A stretch of 64,000 bases of DNA from Apostichopus japonicus (taxonomy: Eukaryota > Echinodermata > Holothuroidea > Aspidochirotida > Stichopodidae). The DNA is taken from the NCBI RefSeq assembly GCF_037975245.1, contig NC_092563.1:22350960-22414959 (forward strand). The letters are read 5' to 3'. The position numbers and the translations under genes were made by a program. The notes beneath the pieces were generated by a model. It did not search any database. It was not told the origin of the DNA and saw only the letters and a program-made list of their open reading frames with translations. This document shows, piece by piece, positions 37,586 to 50,619 of the stretch (its first letter is position 1; each line of letters begins with the position of its first letter).

Positions 37586-38744
37586 GACTTTTTAATGAAT
37601 TTCTGTGGGTCAAACTCAAAGCTATTTTGAATGGAAAAAAATTGTTAAGATAATACAATAAGATAATACAATAAGAGTTATAAAGGGTACTAAATATAAG
37701 ACTGTATCAGTCCAATCAAATTTCGGCAAAGTGCCTTTTGATGTCGGTGCCCCCCCCCCCCCAGTTTTTTTTTTTTTTTGACATTCAACTCCATTATTGG
37801 ACTTCAGTTTTAAAGTTCCAGGTGCTAGAAACAGACCAAATTGATTTCTTTCTTTTTGGAACTTGTTTGGCCATTATATAATCTGTTCTGGCGATGCAGA
37901 ATTCATTCAGCAGGTGGTTCAATTCCATCAACAGATGCCAAACAGTTTCCAAAAAGAAGGTCAAGTATTCGGCACCATCATGAGACTTGTAACAAAAGGA
38001 ATTACAGGAACTTTTCAGTGGCAAAGCTCTCGTTGAATTTCCTCACATTGTCTACATAGGAATTTTCTCTATGATAATCTCGCTTTCTAGTGTCCATCAC
38101 TCCACACAGCAAATGTGAATGGTAGGGGTAATTTTAAAGTAATCATGACTTCATTATAGACCATCCACTGGTGTTCCAATGAAAGACTCAAAATGAGTTG
38201 TTAGCTCGGCAGCTAACTTTAGATTAAACAACAACAAAAAATGTTAACAGGAAACATGTTTGGATGTTGCCATCTCATACTTTGGAACTACTGGAACAGA
38301 TAACTAATATATAATGAAAAAGTGCAGGTACTTTACGAATAATTGGATTCATATCCACATACTGTTGAGTTTATGTAGTGCATAGTGAGTGTGTCTGTAA
38401 ACTAGAAGGTGAGGTTGATCTCATATAGAATGGTATATCAAGGCAGTGTCCAGTAAAAAGGAGACTTCAACTGCAATAGCAATTATCTCTTGATAATATA
38501 TTACAAAATGACAATATGTGAGGAAGTGAGTGGGGTGGGAATTAGGGACAGCATATTGAACACATAAATTGGTGTCACTGTTCCTGTGGCTATGTAAAGG
38601 TCTCTTGGAATTTCTTTATATTCTTGCAAGGAAAAAGTTAAATGAGTAAAATGTTTTGTGCAATATAGAGGCCCGGTAAAGAAAATAGATATGCATTGAG
38701 AGGGTTTCAAGTAAATCACTAATTCCAGTTGGGGTTCCTCTTAA

Positions 38745-38987
38745 AGGTATACTATATTGGCCCCAACTTTGCTAGATATTCAAATATGGTCACCTTTGGT
38801 CAAAATTCTTAAACTTTTTTTTATTACAAACTTTGAGGAAACTTCCTAACTGGGACATTTAGTCATCTTGTGTGTTCCTTAACAATTTCTGAGAACAGTT
38901 TGTATAGTAAAGACCCCCAGGAAAGTACTTTTTGAAAACTTCTAGCAGTTATAGCATGCTATAATTTGGGGCCTATACTGACTACCT
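38745..38987. mobile_element. piggyBac-type MITE, 243 bp
   Basis: Flanked by TTAA on both sides (38741-38744, 38988-38991). Termini AGGTATACTATATTGGCCCC and the inverse GGGGCCTATACTGACTACCT are imperfect inverted repeats. No coding capacity. Confidence 0.75.
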
Positions 38988-39136
38988 TTAAAGCCAAAAG
39001 TTTGACTAATCTCTGTGCCAAAATACCCTCAAAAGTGTGGACAAGTATTGTTATTCTATAGTGGCTGACACTGGGAACCACCACCTGTCAGTCAGCACTT
39101 TGTAGTACTTTAGGATGGAGGTTGAGGGGCTGGGGG

Positions 39137-39444
39137 CAGGCACGTAGCCAAAGGGGGTGAAGGGGGCAGCCGCCCCCCCTTCCTTGAGCATTAAAAAAAA
39201 TTGCTTAATGTTTTTATGATATCGCTAGTAATTTCAAAAGAGTAAATGCTAAGATGCAACTTACAAGGCCTGGGAAGTGCCTTTTCCAGTCATCTGGGAG
39301 GCATTTTCAGCCAAAATTTTGTTGTACGCTTCGCGCCAACCATGGTGGCACTACGCTTAGATATTTTGCAATGCCAAATGTACGGCTCTGATAATTTGCC
39401 AACAGTTTCGCCCCTCCCTTGGCAAATTCCTGGCTACGCGCCTG
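39137..39444. mobile_element. hAT-type MITE, 308 bp
   Basis: Begins CAGGCACGTAGCC, ends GGCTACGCGCCTG, with 8-bp duplications GCTGGGGG (39129-39136, 39445-39452). Carries the shared TACGCTTCGCGCCAACC module. Confidence 0.88.
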
Positions 39445-39459
39445 GCTGGGGGTATCTTA

Positions 39460-40230
39460 CTAAACCTGAGTATGTCTTCTGGTAAACAATATTCTTGATA
39501 GGGTTACAAGCAAATCATTTAAAACAGAGAAGAAATGGAAAAATTTAGACTTAACTTTAAACATGAAGGTAACCTATGGGTTTTCTTTCCTAACCAAGGC
39601 AGTAAGTACAAGGCACCTTTCAGTATGTGAAATGATTGTGTTTATCTAATGGTTTTAATTTGTTCTTTTTTAATTGAGAACTAGCCATCCATCATAGCAT
39701 CATCATAGCATATGAGTAAGAGCATAAACTTCTAGAAATAATTAAAAATTCATTGAAATCAATGCTTCATACTCATGGTTTCGTGGGCAATGACTTTGTG
39801 TAATACCCTGTAATACCCAGGATGCCTTGAAGCAGGAGTCACGACAAAGCAAAAACATGAGAAATGATCTGCAGAAAGTTATGAACAGTTGTTGATTTTT
39901 TTTTTAACTTCCTGAAATCTACAAAATATGTTGTATTGCTTCCTAACTATTCGTTTATTTTACTACATTTTATTCATGAAGGCACCAATTCAATGCAAAG
40001 TGTGTTACTTGAAATGCCTCGACGATGGAAACAGTTGCTGACAACATCTGAAGTACGGTGGTTTGGAGCATTCAGTGTTTATGTGGTCCAAGCATGTTAC
40101 AGCATTTGTTGAGTGAAATAGTGAACCATGATAACTTGCATACATCCATTAAGAAAAGCGGAGGGGTGAGGTGGGGAGGGTGGGCGGGTCGAGAGTTTCA
40201 GGTACACCAATCCATGGGCAACTTAATGTA
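39460..40230. other. gene-free stretch
   Basis: AT-rich; no exon or repeat that I can support. Confidence 0.4.
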
Positions 40231-40235
40231 TAAAT

Positions 40236-40545
40236 GCCATTAATTATTAAAATTATTATTCATCATTCTTATCGTTGTTATTATTATTATTATTGTTGTT
40301 GTTGTTTTTACTATTATTACTTTTATTATGATTATCGTCATTGTCATCCTCATCATTCTTATTGTTATTATTATTATTGTTGTTGTTGTTACTATGATTA
40401 CTATTATTATTATTGTCATTGTCATCATTCTTATTATTGTTGTTGTTACTATTATTATCGTCATCATCATCGTTATCATGATTATTATTATTATTAGAAA
40501 ATCATCATCGTCGTTGTCATCATTATTACTATTATTAAGTCTTCG
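40236..40545 (+). repeat. compound trinucleotide microsatellite
   Basis: About 300 bp of interspersed TTA, TTG and ATC/ATT triplets (TTATTATTATTGTTGTTG, GTCATTGTCATCATC). It is open on both strands, so long low-complexity frames appear; these are not genes. Confidence 0.95.
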
Positions 40546-40835
40546 GAGGGGGTGGAGTGGTATAGGCAGCTGGGATTGTAATGACTTTTACAGTACATTT
40601 CAATCAAGTTTATTTCAAGCTCCTTATCACATCTTTTCTCTTAACCTATATATTCATATTTTGTGTACCTCGTGTATTTATACATTTATACTATATTTTT
40701 GGTTTGAAATAAAAAGAATAAAATAGAAAAGTCTGAGTCATTGTATTTCAGTTGCTGTAGTTCTCTGGGGCATTATATCCAGAAACAGGCCTCTTTTTGA
40801 TTCCTTGCCAAAGGCTGAAGAAATCAATGCGATGG

Positions 40836-41170
40836 TGATTGTGTGTGTGCGTGTGTTTATGTGACACTTTCTTGTAAACACGATATCTCAATAATTGAAG
40901 CTTATATTTAACTCATACTCTACATGTGGGTAACCCATTGTAGGAAAAAGAATACTATTGTTTTTGGTGGAGGTCAAAGGTCATTTGAGGTCACCAGAGG
41001 TCAAACTAAAAACCTCTTAAACTGCTTGTAAACACAATATCTTATAGGTGGGGTAACTTGGAAGGATTTCATACTTAGTATGTAGATGGCCCATATTGTG
41101 TAGAAGATCCCTATTATATTGGACACGGGTCAACAGTCATTTGAGGTCAGCAGAGGTGACTGAGTCTGAA
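40836..41170 (+). repeat. dispersed GGTCA-rich repeat
   Basis: Related to 880-1573/7978-8240. Includes AGGTCAAAGGTCA at 40971-40983 and the phrase TTGTAAACACGATATCTCAA, a common start of this family's consensus-like text. Confidence 0.6.
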
Positions 41171-41229
41171 AAACTTGTATAAAAATTACTCTAAAAGTGA
41201 AATTGCGTTAATGTACAAACAAAGCACGT

Positions 41230-43180
41230 AGATTGCCTTTGGTGAGAACAAAATCGCTGTGGAATTTCATGCGTGTCAAATTTCCTTTGAGGTCAAGAGA
41301 AGTAGTTTTCAGAAAACACATTCTACGGTACCCAACATCGACCATACTGTCATCACAGACATGTTTCTGCCCTACGATGATGATGCGCAAGCCTATATCA
41401 TTTCGTCGTCCGGATCAGGCATCCGTACAAAACTGTCGCAAAGAAACCGGTATACGAGCTGCATTTCGCGTAAGTTGCTGAGTTTCTGTAGGTTCTCTCT
41501 GGCCAGTATCTTTGCAGTAAGCAATAAGATTTTGATATGTACTTGGTATGTCGATGACCCATATCAATTAAAGAACCCTATTGTTTTGGTGAAGGTCAAT
41601 ACAGCCCAAACTGTGAATAACCTACAAACATAACTCCAAATCTCTCAAGTTGAAATCAAAGCCCTAACAAAATTTCTCCTATGGGCAAGGAATCACTGAA
41701 TCTTTGACTCTCTGGTTCATTATTTGCTCATTACTAGGCTGCTCATTGCCCTTTTGTAAATGATGTACTCATCCTTTAAGAAAAGTGAATAATAAAGAAA
41801 AACACCAGCAGCACGGCTAATAAATGGGCAGTGATATAAAATGTTTGAATAGCTAACTACCGGACCAAAGTTCAGCAGGCTGATTCGAAATATACCAGTA
41901 ACAAACAGATGAGAACAATTTGCGGAAGGAGTGCCTCTATAAAAACCTTCACATGATCAGCTATACACAATAATGCACATGTTTCGTAGCCTATATAGTC
42001 CAATAAACCTGTTTTCTCAAAGTTATTCCGTAAGAGTGGGGGGGGGGGGGGGTCTGTGAAGGGGGGAGGATCCGATCTTCTAATTTTATGGCTTATTGGG
42101 TCACTAGTTCCCAAACATATTCGAGACGGATGCTCATACCATTTCTGGTCCAGAAGTTAAAAATGGTTAAAGTGCTCAACTGGCCATATTTTCAAACTGA
42201 GGCTAAAATCGAAAGAAACTTGCAGAACTAATAGTTCTATGGAAAACTTCCCACCTTCCAAACGAGTGTGATAACGTCACAGAATCACAGGAGAATGGCA
42301 TGTCCAAAATATTAAAGTCTTTAAGAAAGTCAAAATCTTGGTTGGAACTAAAATTTATATGTGCGGCAGTAAGTGGAAAGGCTTTCGACCTCGAAAAGAA
42401 TTTTCCAAACAATTATGGCGTTAACCCTCACCCTATAGGTTTACCATTAGGGTTAGCCTGATTAATTTTGGTGTCTCAATGAGGTCTATAGGAAGCCGAA
42501 TCTCCGAATGCATATTATGGCAGACCGATGCTTTCACGTGATATCCATGTATTAGCTCAGTGTAAGTTGCTCTCCATGTGAGGGCGCTTCATAAAAATAC
42601 TTTCTAAGGCAAACCCCACAGCACTGGGAATATCTGTCAACTTGAAACTTATAATTACCTTGAAAGCTAATTGCAAAGGTACGTTTTGAAAATTAAATCC
42701 CGATTTTCCCGTCTTTTAAATCCAAGCGGATGTGATGTAGTCGTGTACGTCAATAAGTCGGAAATGCAACATGCAATAATTTGTGGCATATATACAGCAT
42801 GACACTTTCTCTTACTTCTTAAGTTTCATATCTTTTCTTTTCTACTTGATAAAAGGCGGCATGTTAAAAAGACATAAAAAAAATTGTAAAAAATATAATA
42901 ATAAGGTCGGAGGCAATCGAAATGACATTGAAAAAATGAGCTTTGTTTTTAATATTTTAATATATAATTTCAAGCCAGTCGGGCAAAGTTTACATTGGCG
43001 CCAAATACCGCTCCACAATATAACGTCATAAAAATCGATAAAAATACTGTTTGCCCTAGAATTGGACTCGCTGGGTCCATTGATGCAATGATCAGGACGA
43101 TTAAATGCATTATTGTAGAGAGTGAGAGGAGAATGAAAGGGTAGATAATTATGATATCACTCCGAGTCTATACAGCTAGG
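41230..43180. other. gene-free stretch with weak coding-like patch
   Basis: A plus-strand open frame at 41259-41633 (124 codons) overlaps another frame and has no recognised domain; I do not call it a gene. A poly-G tract is near 42040. Confidence 0.35.
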
Positions 43181-43186
43181 GGAGGC

Positions 43187-43547
43187 CAGTGGCGTAGGAA
43201 GGTACCTTTGAGTGGGAGGGGGGGGGGGGGGCTGAAGACTGATGGCCGGCCTGGGGGAGGGGTCTAAGGGGAGGTTTTTTTTTCATTTCCAGGTGGCCTT
43301 AGATGCAATTTGGTGGAATATAGCACACTTCAACACCCACTCCACTTTGTAAACTTAAGTTTGTATTTTCACCTGGCCTTAGATGCAATTTGGTGCTCCA
43401 AATGAGATTTCTTTCTCATTTGGAAATGAAAAAGGGGTTTTCTGACTTGTGAAGCGGGGGGGGGGGGCGGAATGATACTTCCGCCCCTCCACATTTTTCA
43501 CTGGGGGGGGCTGGCGCCCCCCCAGCCCCCCGGTTCCTACGCCCTTG
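43187..43547 (+). mobile_element. hAT-type MITE, GGCGTAGGAA family, copy 3
   Basis: A 361-bp copy, CAGTGGCGTAGGAAGG to CCTACGCCCTTG. The flanking octamers (GGGGAGGC and ATAACATC) do not match, so the original duplication is lost or the copy arose by recombination. Confidence 0.85.
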
Positions 43548-43559
43548 ATAACATCACAG

Positions 43560-46500
43560 GCAATTAGGTTCATCTAATAATTTAAAATTATTTTATGCTA
43601 GAGAGCATCATGACAAGATTTCAGTCCCTTCCGTAATAATAAAAATGTCAAGAATGTGGATTTTTATCCATCTGTCAATAATAGTTAATGAAATAAACAA
43701 TAAAATACCATTATCAATTGCGACTTGAGTTTATTGAAATCACCAAGTACTCTTGTTGCAATGTCACCAGATTAAAGTATTGCATTTATTCACCACAAAT
43801 ATGCTATGATATCACTAGAATAACAAAACAAATCGCTGCTTTTCCCAGCAACTAGATCGGAAGTAGAAATGAGCACATACTTATTTACATATGAAACACA
43901 ACCAGCTATGGTATTTCCAAGATACATTTGGCATAGCAAGGTACTGTCAACCAGAATGAAAATATTTCATGGTTCCTGCTGCTGTTCATTGATTAACAGG
44001 GAACACTCCAAGTATGTAATGATGAAGCAAGATCAATAATTGCCTTACAAAGCCACACCTCCTCATTAATACACATGTTATCCATTATAACACACATCGC
44101 CATGTGTAAGCTACCTATCAATAACACACTCACCTTTGATGAAACTGTGACTTATGGTTGTCTACTGTAGGTTTAACCCTGTGACCTCATTAATATTCAT
44201 AATATGAGCACCAAAATCAATATTTTAATCAACTAATTATGGACCACCCACCCACCAAATATAGCATTGATCAATCATAGCCCTTGTTGAGTTATCGTGC
44301 ATACAAACTTAAGTGTCACACACATACACATACACGCTGACACACCGACCTGACTACAAAGCTTTTAGCAAGAAACCGAAACTACAAAATGCAATACACA
44401 AAATGCACATAAATTTAAGTTTGCTGTTGTGTTTGATCCAGGCACAATGCAACATGATATTTCTTGTTAATTAAACAAAGAGGTAATTGCATACTTCCTT
44501 AACAGCAAGGAAATGTTAATTGACTGTCAAGACTGACTGAAACCACATAATGTTTAACATACAATTAATGGGTTCATTTACTGTAAATGTTCAGAAAATA
44601 ATATAATATGAATCCTGCTGAAGGATAACTATTTCATGCCACAACAAATACCTTTTTACAGTGAAAAGAACCTTTTTAGACTAAATAGATCTGTCAATAA
44701 ATGAACAGAACATATGTCACCTGTGATTTGCAAAGGGCATATTTCTATAGCGTTTTAATGTTAAGATTTTTTATTTATTTTAACACTGTTTACTAATTAC
44801 TAGTCACTAATATAAAATTCTTCTTGATTAACTGTATGATTAGGTGGCAGAAATATGATAATTATGATAGTAACATGAGCAAATACTGTATACCTACAAA
44901 CCTTTTCTGCCACACCCCTTTTTTTTTATCATCATTGAACAACCATTCCAATTGTTATTCTGCTTGCATACAGTGCTTTCTCAATTGACTTGAATTGTGA
45001 TCAATAATAACATTGAGTTTCTTTTTATAGTTATTGGGATCATTTGCTTGATCCTATGAAGTTTTACAGTACCTAAAGGAGTAAACATCTAAGAATGTCT
45101 GCAAAGGTAAAATACTAACTGAATCCAAGCACAGTATTTAACTTATCACAATATGAGGTTCAATTGCATTATACCATACTGCGGTTTAAACAACTACATA
45201 CACACAAACCTGCAAGACCAAGAAAGATGCCTCCTCCCAACCCATTGCCTTCTCAGGTATGCACAGTATGCCTTCATTATTAGCAATCATGGCTGGTGAA
45301 AGACATAAAAATTGATAAAACTCAATTGTAATTTTCAGTTGGAATGTCCAGCCAAATCAGTCTCCATGTGATTACTGTCATGTCTTTCTGCTACTACTAC
45401 ACTCATGAAACTTTCTCTATGAGGCTTCTTATGCCCTTCAGCATGTCTCTTGACATAAATAGAATGAAAAGATAAAAAGTTTCAACACAATATGCATGAA
45501 AATATGAGTGTAATGTCAGGTATTTTGTGTGAAGTATTTGCCATTTTTGCACACTTTTGGCAAAAGTTTTGCTCACTACCATAGGTGAAATTATTGAATT
45601 TCTTCTCATACAATGTCTGAAAATTTTGCCAACAGATGATTGAACGAACACCGGCTCAGTGACTAAACTGAGAGGATGAACATTTCTAGTTGCCAGAGAA
45701 ATGCTCGTGGTTGCAATTGTGACCTTGCAGAGGAAAACTGCATTCAACTTTCACAAAAATCCATCACAAAAAGAGTTTCCAGAGCACTTAAACAACCATA
45801 GATAAATGTAATACAGCTAATCCATTAAAACCACACTCATGTTGTGAAATGTTAACCCTAAATATGTATAGCTTTTATAATACTACTGATAAGTTACCAC
45901 TGTAAACTGGTCATATACAGTATACCAAAAGATTGAGTGATTTGCAAACCCTGAAACTGGCATGTTGTATGATATTCTGCAGGTTTCCTGTAAACAAGGC
46001 TCTACTTGATTCATAAATAAGTACTCGACCACATCATGTGTCAAGGTGAAAGAAAAAGACATAATTTTATAGAATTCCTAAATACAAACTGTAAATGATG
46101 ACATCCTAGGCTGCTAGCACATATATACATGTATGGTGAACAAACTTACCACCTTGATCTATTACATGTTAATACGAGTAGGAAGCTAATTGTATTTTGC
46201 CAATTTTGAGCTGTCTACATAAACTTAATAGTTCAATCTTTTGTCAAGCAATCCCACTTGCCTCAAACACAAGACTGCAGAGTTTAAAGTTGGTGAAGGA
46301 TGGCTTAGCCAAAGGCAGTCATACAGTTGCAGTGCTATGAGGGGTTTTCACACAGCCCATTCAGTAGTTACTTCAAAAAGGTACTGTAGAAATATGAATA
46401 ACAGATGGATAACAGCTAGATAGATAATTGACAGAGTGAAGATGCTGAGTCACAATATATCAAGTGGCATTAGCTGGTTCGAGCTAAAAGTTACATTCCA

Positions 46501-47600
46501 ATATGGGAGAGTCTTTCAAATATCCAGTTGCTCAGACTTACACCAGTATTTTATGTACACTGTGCTTGCTCTCCATTAACCAGGTGCCACTCCATTAAAT
46601 ATGGAATATAACATTTTGCTCCAGAGTCTTCGTTCATAGGAGGCATCCATCATGGACATACTGTTATTTATCATGATGGCAACTTCCATAGACCAGTCAT
46701 GGAACCATGCAAAATATTTTGTGTCTTTGAGTGCAGCTTTACTTTCCTTTCCAATGTTTTTGGTTGTGCTTCTACTGCCAGTACTATCCTTTTTTCAGCA
46801 TGTTAACAATCATTGACATCTACTGCCAGCGTGTGTTGTCAGTAAACCATCTTTTAAAATTAAGGCCAGTTTGGAAAGTCAATGGTTTTGAATGACATAT
46901 GAAGTTCTCTTGGATCTCATGCTGATCACCTGTCACAATTTTATTTAAATAGCTCAACACCTTGTCCAAGCAAGGATCTCAATCACTGCAGTTTACAAAG
47001 TCATTACAAACTGAGGGCTTCCAATTTCATCCACAAAAGTCCATGAAATAGGTACAGTATAGCCTATTGTGCTGAATAATATGTGGAGTGAGTACTTGGT
47101 AATAATATTATATTTTTCAAAATTGCAGACAATACGTTGCACATTGTTATGCAGTGTACATAGGACAAACAATGGGGCATTAGACATTTTGTGAATCGCC
47201 TTTGGGTATTAAGCACAACGCCCCTCACCCTTGGATCCACCAGTACAAAACTAAGTATTGATCCTAGGCCCTAGGGTTCTAATACTTATTAAAATACCAG
47301 AGTGAATGGCCGTGCATGACACTGGCAGTACAGTTTGCAGGCCTAAGTAAGGCTAACACAGTTACATTCCTAACATACAGTTACGCCTACTGTAGTAGTA
47401 GTAGCAGTAGTATTACTACTACAGACTGAGTAGTACAACTAGTGTATACTATGCCTACTACTAGTAATAGGTAGGCTATATCGAAATTCGGACTTCTTCA
47501 TCACTTCCAAAGCGCCCGAATCGACCGCTCGCCATTTCTCTAATTCTATGCTCCTTCAACTTAACTACAGTATACACGCTTGAAGTCGGGCTGGAAGTCG
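43560..47600. other. gene-free, AT-rich stretch
   Basis: Includes another GGTCA/CACACA-type dispersed repeat (about 44060-44350) and, near 47390, an interrupted TAG/TAC triplet patch. No exon with convincing splice sites and similarity. Confidence 0.4.
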
Positions 47601-47830
47601 CCATTCTTCTCGGTTACGTTTTGCACTTTGTTTACATCTATGGGCGCAGACATCTTGATTAGTGGTGCTTTGCAGCGATTGGCTGAAACCCCAGACCTTC
47701 TCTAAGATCTATTTTGATTGGTGCTAACATACTGTGACACCGTCACCCTCGTATATAATATACAGCGCGTGGCGGCATGCAGTAGTACTCGTGATCACTT
47801 CGTATAACAGCGCATTTATTACATTGGTGG
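47600..47830 (+). promoter_or_regulatory. promoter-like inverted-repeat partner, copy B, possibly a decayed LTR
   Basis: Plus strand: CCAAT boxes (inverse), then TATATAATATACAG near 47753, then TTACATTGGTGGTCGGTATT near 47820, which has the look of an LTR end followed by a tRNA primer-binding site. No gag or pol follows. The minus strand instead offers ATGGCGACTTCCAGCCCGAC followed by about 40 open codons. Either reading is weak. Confidence 0.3.
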
Positions 47831-48447
47831 TCGGTATTTGGTGCTTAAATAAAGCCGGGTTAGTGAAGAAAAATGAAGTGCGGACACTAAGGACAACGGA
47901 AGAATGAGTCCGTTTGCGACATTTTGAATGTCGCCAACCTACAGTAACAAACTTTCGTGCCAGTCTACATGGGCCACACATGCGGCGTGTTACCACTGGC
48001 TGAAGCCCAAGAGAAGTAGGCCTAAGTTAGGTGCTAGTAGTAGTAATACTAATAGTATTAGGGAAACTAACTAACGTTGTACGAAAATAATAACATTTAT
48101 TTACTTCAGGTAGAGCATAGGTTGCATGGTGGGTACAATTATGATATAACATATTACCCTTTGTTTTAATGACAAAGCACATTAGGAATGTTCTAGAAGG
48201 AATATTTTGGCAACATTCCTTGGTTATCTATTTTGGACATAAACATAAAACAATGTTGGCAACTGATACGTACTAGGTCTAGGCCTAGGCCCTAAATTTT
48301 TTTAGTGATAAATTGGAATCATACTGTACATACCTAGGGCTAATAAGTAGATTAGATATTTATTTCTGTTCAAAATCCAGGGAAACTTGCAAGTACACTT
48401 CTAATGTGGGCACGGTACCTGGGCCTATGGTCAGCTTTAACACTGTA

Positions 48448-49380
48448 ATCAGGGGCGGCGATTTGTTTCAAATATTGGGGGGGGGGGGGACACTTGCTTT
48501 GGTGCAGGCACGTAGCAACTTTCATCACCCAAATTGTTCATGCGCTTTGTGACGTTTTGTATATATATATATATATATATATACATATATCCAGGATTTC
48601 CTAATCCGGGGGTGCGAATTACTATCAAAGCAGAGCATACAAGAAAATTTCTGGTTTTGATAGCCCCTCAGATCACAGGAAATGGCACTCCAAGGACTTG
48701 AAAATGACCAACCGGATGAACACTTTTGCGGTTTTGCCTGGGAACCAAGTCTTTCCAAATAGTTTTTTTTTCCATCCATAACCTGTTTCAAGATTGTCAC
48801 CAGACACACATCATGTTTGACCTCATCGCATCTCCTTTGGATCATTGCTTTTGTAGGTAATACTACGTAACGGCCCACAATACCCATCAGCCCCTCTTTT
48901 CAAGGTTTTAACTTTTAAGCCCATTATTTGTTCAGAATTTGAATAATAAATTCACTTCAAAACATACCCATAATGTTGTACAAAATTTCATCTATGGACA
49001 ACCAATATAGAAAAAACCCCTTCAACCCCTAACAGACTGGTCAAAATTGCACGAGTAGAGGGAAGCATGATGAAGAATGTTGGTCAGGGAATTTTCGAAA
49101 ATTCAGACACAGTTAATTTATTGGTGTACAAATATTAAAACCTCTTATAACGGCTACTATAAAACTTTGATATCATAAAAAATACAAAAAATATGCTCGA
49201 GAGGAGTCATTTACCTCATGCAGCATGTGTTGGATGAGGTTAAGCCACCGCCAAATATGATTTGGATTAATTATCTCATATTATTTTCTATTTATAGCCA
49301 CACATAAAACTATGCCTCCAAATATTGGGGGAGGGGGATATTAGGTACTATAACCCCCCCCCCCTATGATCGCCGTCCAT
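48448..49380. mobile_element. hAT-like composite element
   Basis: CAGGGGCGGCGATTTG at 48449 and the inverse ATGATCGCCGTCCATG near 49366 look like related termini, with G/C runs just inside. A second terminus-like word CAGGCACGTAGC at 48506 and a TA microsatellite (48558-48583) suggest nested insertions. Target duplications are not clear. Confidence 0.5.
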
Positions 49381-49577
49381 GACTAATTATTAACAAGAAG
49401 ATTCCCATAAGAAACCTGTAGACTTTACAATAGCCTAAAATCAAATAAACCCCATCATTCTTTCAACATTCTAACTAGTATAACAATAGCATATCAGGGG
49501 CAATAAAGATGATGATCTGAAAGGTGACGGTTACCTTCTTTTTTTCTTATTATTGATATCTTTTTCAATTTATTTTT

Positions 49578-49856
49578 GTGTAAAAGTAAGTTGGCCTGAC
49601 GTTTGGATCCTAGCAGGATCTTCTTCAAAGGCTAAATGACAAGTTACAGTAACAGAAGGGACAAAAACACACACAGAAAACAGACAGGTTAATGAGCATG
49701 GTGAACACAAAGAAATAGATGTAAGGGGATTAGTAGACAAGGGATGGAGAGAAGAAAGAAACCAACAGGCAAACAGGAGAGGTGGGAGATAAACAGTTGA
49801 GGGACAAAATTGGGATTGATGATCTCTTTCTCTTTCAAGCCAACTTACTTTTACAC
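49578..49856. mobile_element. 279-bp inverted-repeat element upstream of MCAT
   Basis: Perfect 18-bp inverted ends GTGTAAAAGTAAGTTGGC (49578-49595) and its complement (49839-49856). The interior holds the near-palindrome GATCCTAGCAGGATC and purine-rich sequence. It ends 140 bp before the MCAT start codon and so lies in its 5' region. Confidence 0.75.
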
Positions 49857-49995
49857 ATTCTCTAACACAGGCTCTCTAGTGGATAAGCAGTTTGCTAACA
49901 GTTTTATTTTATTTCAATTTATATTTGTAGGAATTGCTAGCCGCTACGACACAGTTCGTACAAAGAAATCTTATTCCTACTGCTGAGGTGTGACA

Positions 49996-50616
49996 ATGGC
50001 TCTAGCTATATGCAGGAACTGTCACATAAAGCTAAAGAGATACAGACTTGGTATAAGTCTGGTGAAATCCTTATCAACAACTTTAGGGAGACAGGTTCCA
50101 TCATCAAACAGCATAAATCAGTTTAAACAATGTCCACCTTTGAGCAGAATGCTCCTGCCATGGAGACATTATTCAGGTCAGCAAGGAGATGGAGGAGACC
50201 TCTTGTATAGAGGACAGAAAAAGAGTAGAACAAAACTACTTGCTCTGATGGAGGAGACAGATAAATCAGCATTGCAACTTGAGAAAGAAATCTTGGAGTT
50301 TGATGGATTGTCTAAAGCAAGTATCGCAGAATTGACTACGGAGAAACCGAGACGTGAGAAAATCAATCCCTCTCTTACTTCGGTCCTTCTCTTTCCAGGA
50401 CAGGGGAGCCAATATGTTGGTATGTGTGAGGCGTTCTTGAAGTACCCTAATGTGCAGGATATGTTTGAAGTTGCCTCAGAGATATTACAGTATGATTTGA
50501 AACAACTTTGTACCACTGGACCCAAAGAAGACCTGGATCAGACTATTTTCTGCCAATCTGCTGTCTTCTTGACATCACTGGCTGGGGTTGAGAAGCTAAG
50601 AGAAGAAAATCCAAAG
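49996..50616 (+). CDS. MCAT: mitochondrial malonyl-CoA:ACP transacylase (MCAT), exon 1
   Basis: MCAT transfers malonyl groups from malonyl-CoA to the mitochondrial acyl carrier protein, feeding the type II fatty-acid pathway that supplies lipoate precursors. The full gene is four exons (49996-50616, 52709-52796, 55327-55544, 56690-57079) joining in frame to 438 residues; human MCAT is 390. The start is ATG 49996: an in-frame TGA lies at 49984, and the N-terminus (MALAICRNCHIKLKRYRLGI) is basic, as a mitochondrial leader should be. Residues 135-139 are the conserved GQGSQ motif of acyltransferases. Collinear similarity to vertebrate MCAT continues to the exon end at AAG|GTCTGT. A perfect-looking GTAAGT lies 7 bp further on but would break the frame. 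An AG at 49928-49929 after a T-rich tract suggests an upstream non-coding exon. Confidence 0.96.
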
Positions 50617-50619
50617 GTC

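Noticed and set aside
40234-40726. Long Ile/Val/Tyr-rich frames on both strands
   Set aside because: Created by the trinucleotide microsatellite.
45403-45747. 114-codon minus-strand open frame
   Set aside because: No motif, no splice context, composition like the flanks.
48525-48887. 120-codon minus-strand open frame
   Set aside because: Crosses a TA microsatellite and hAT-like repeat text; no domain.
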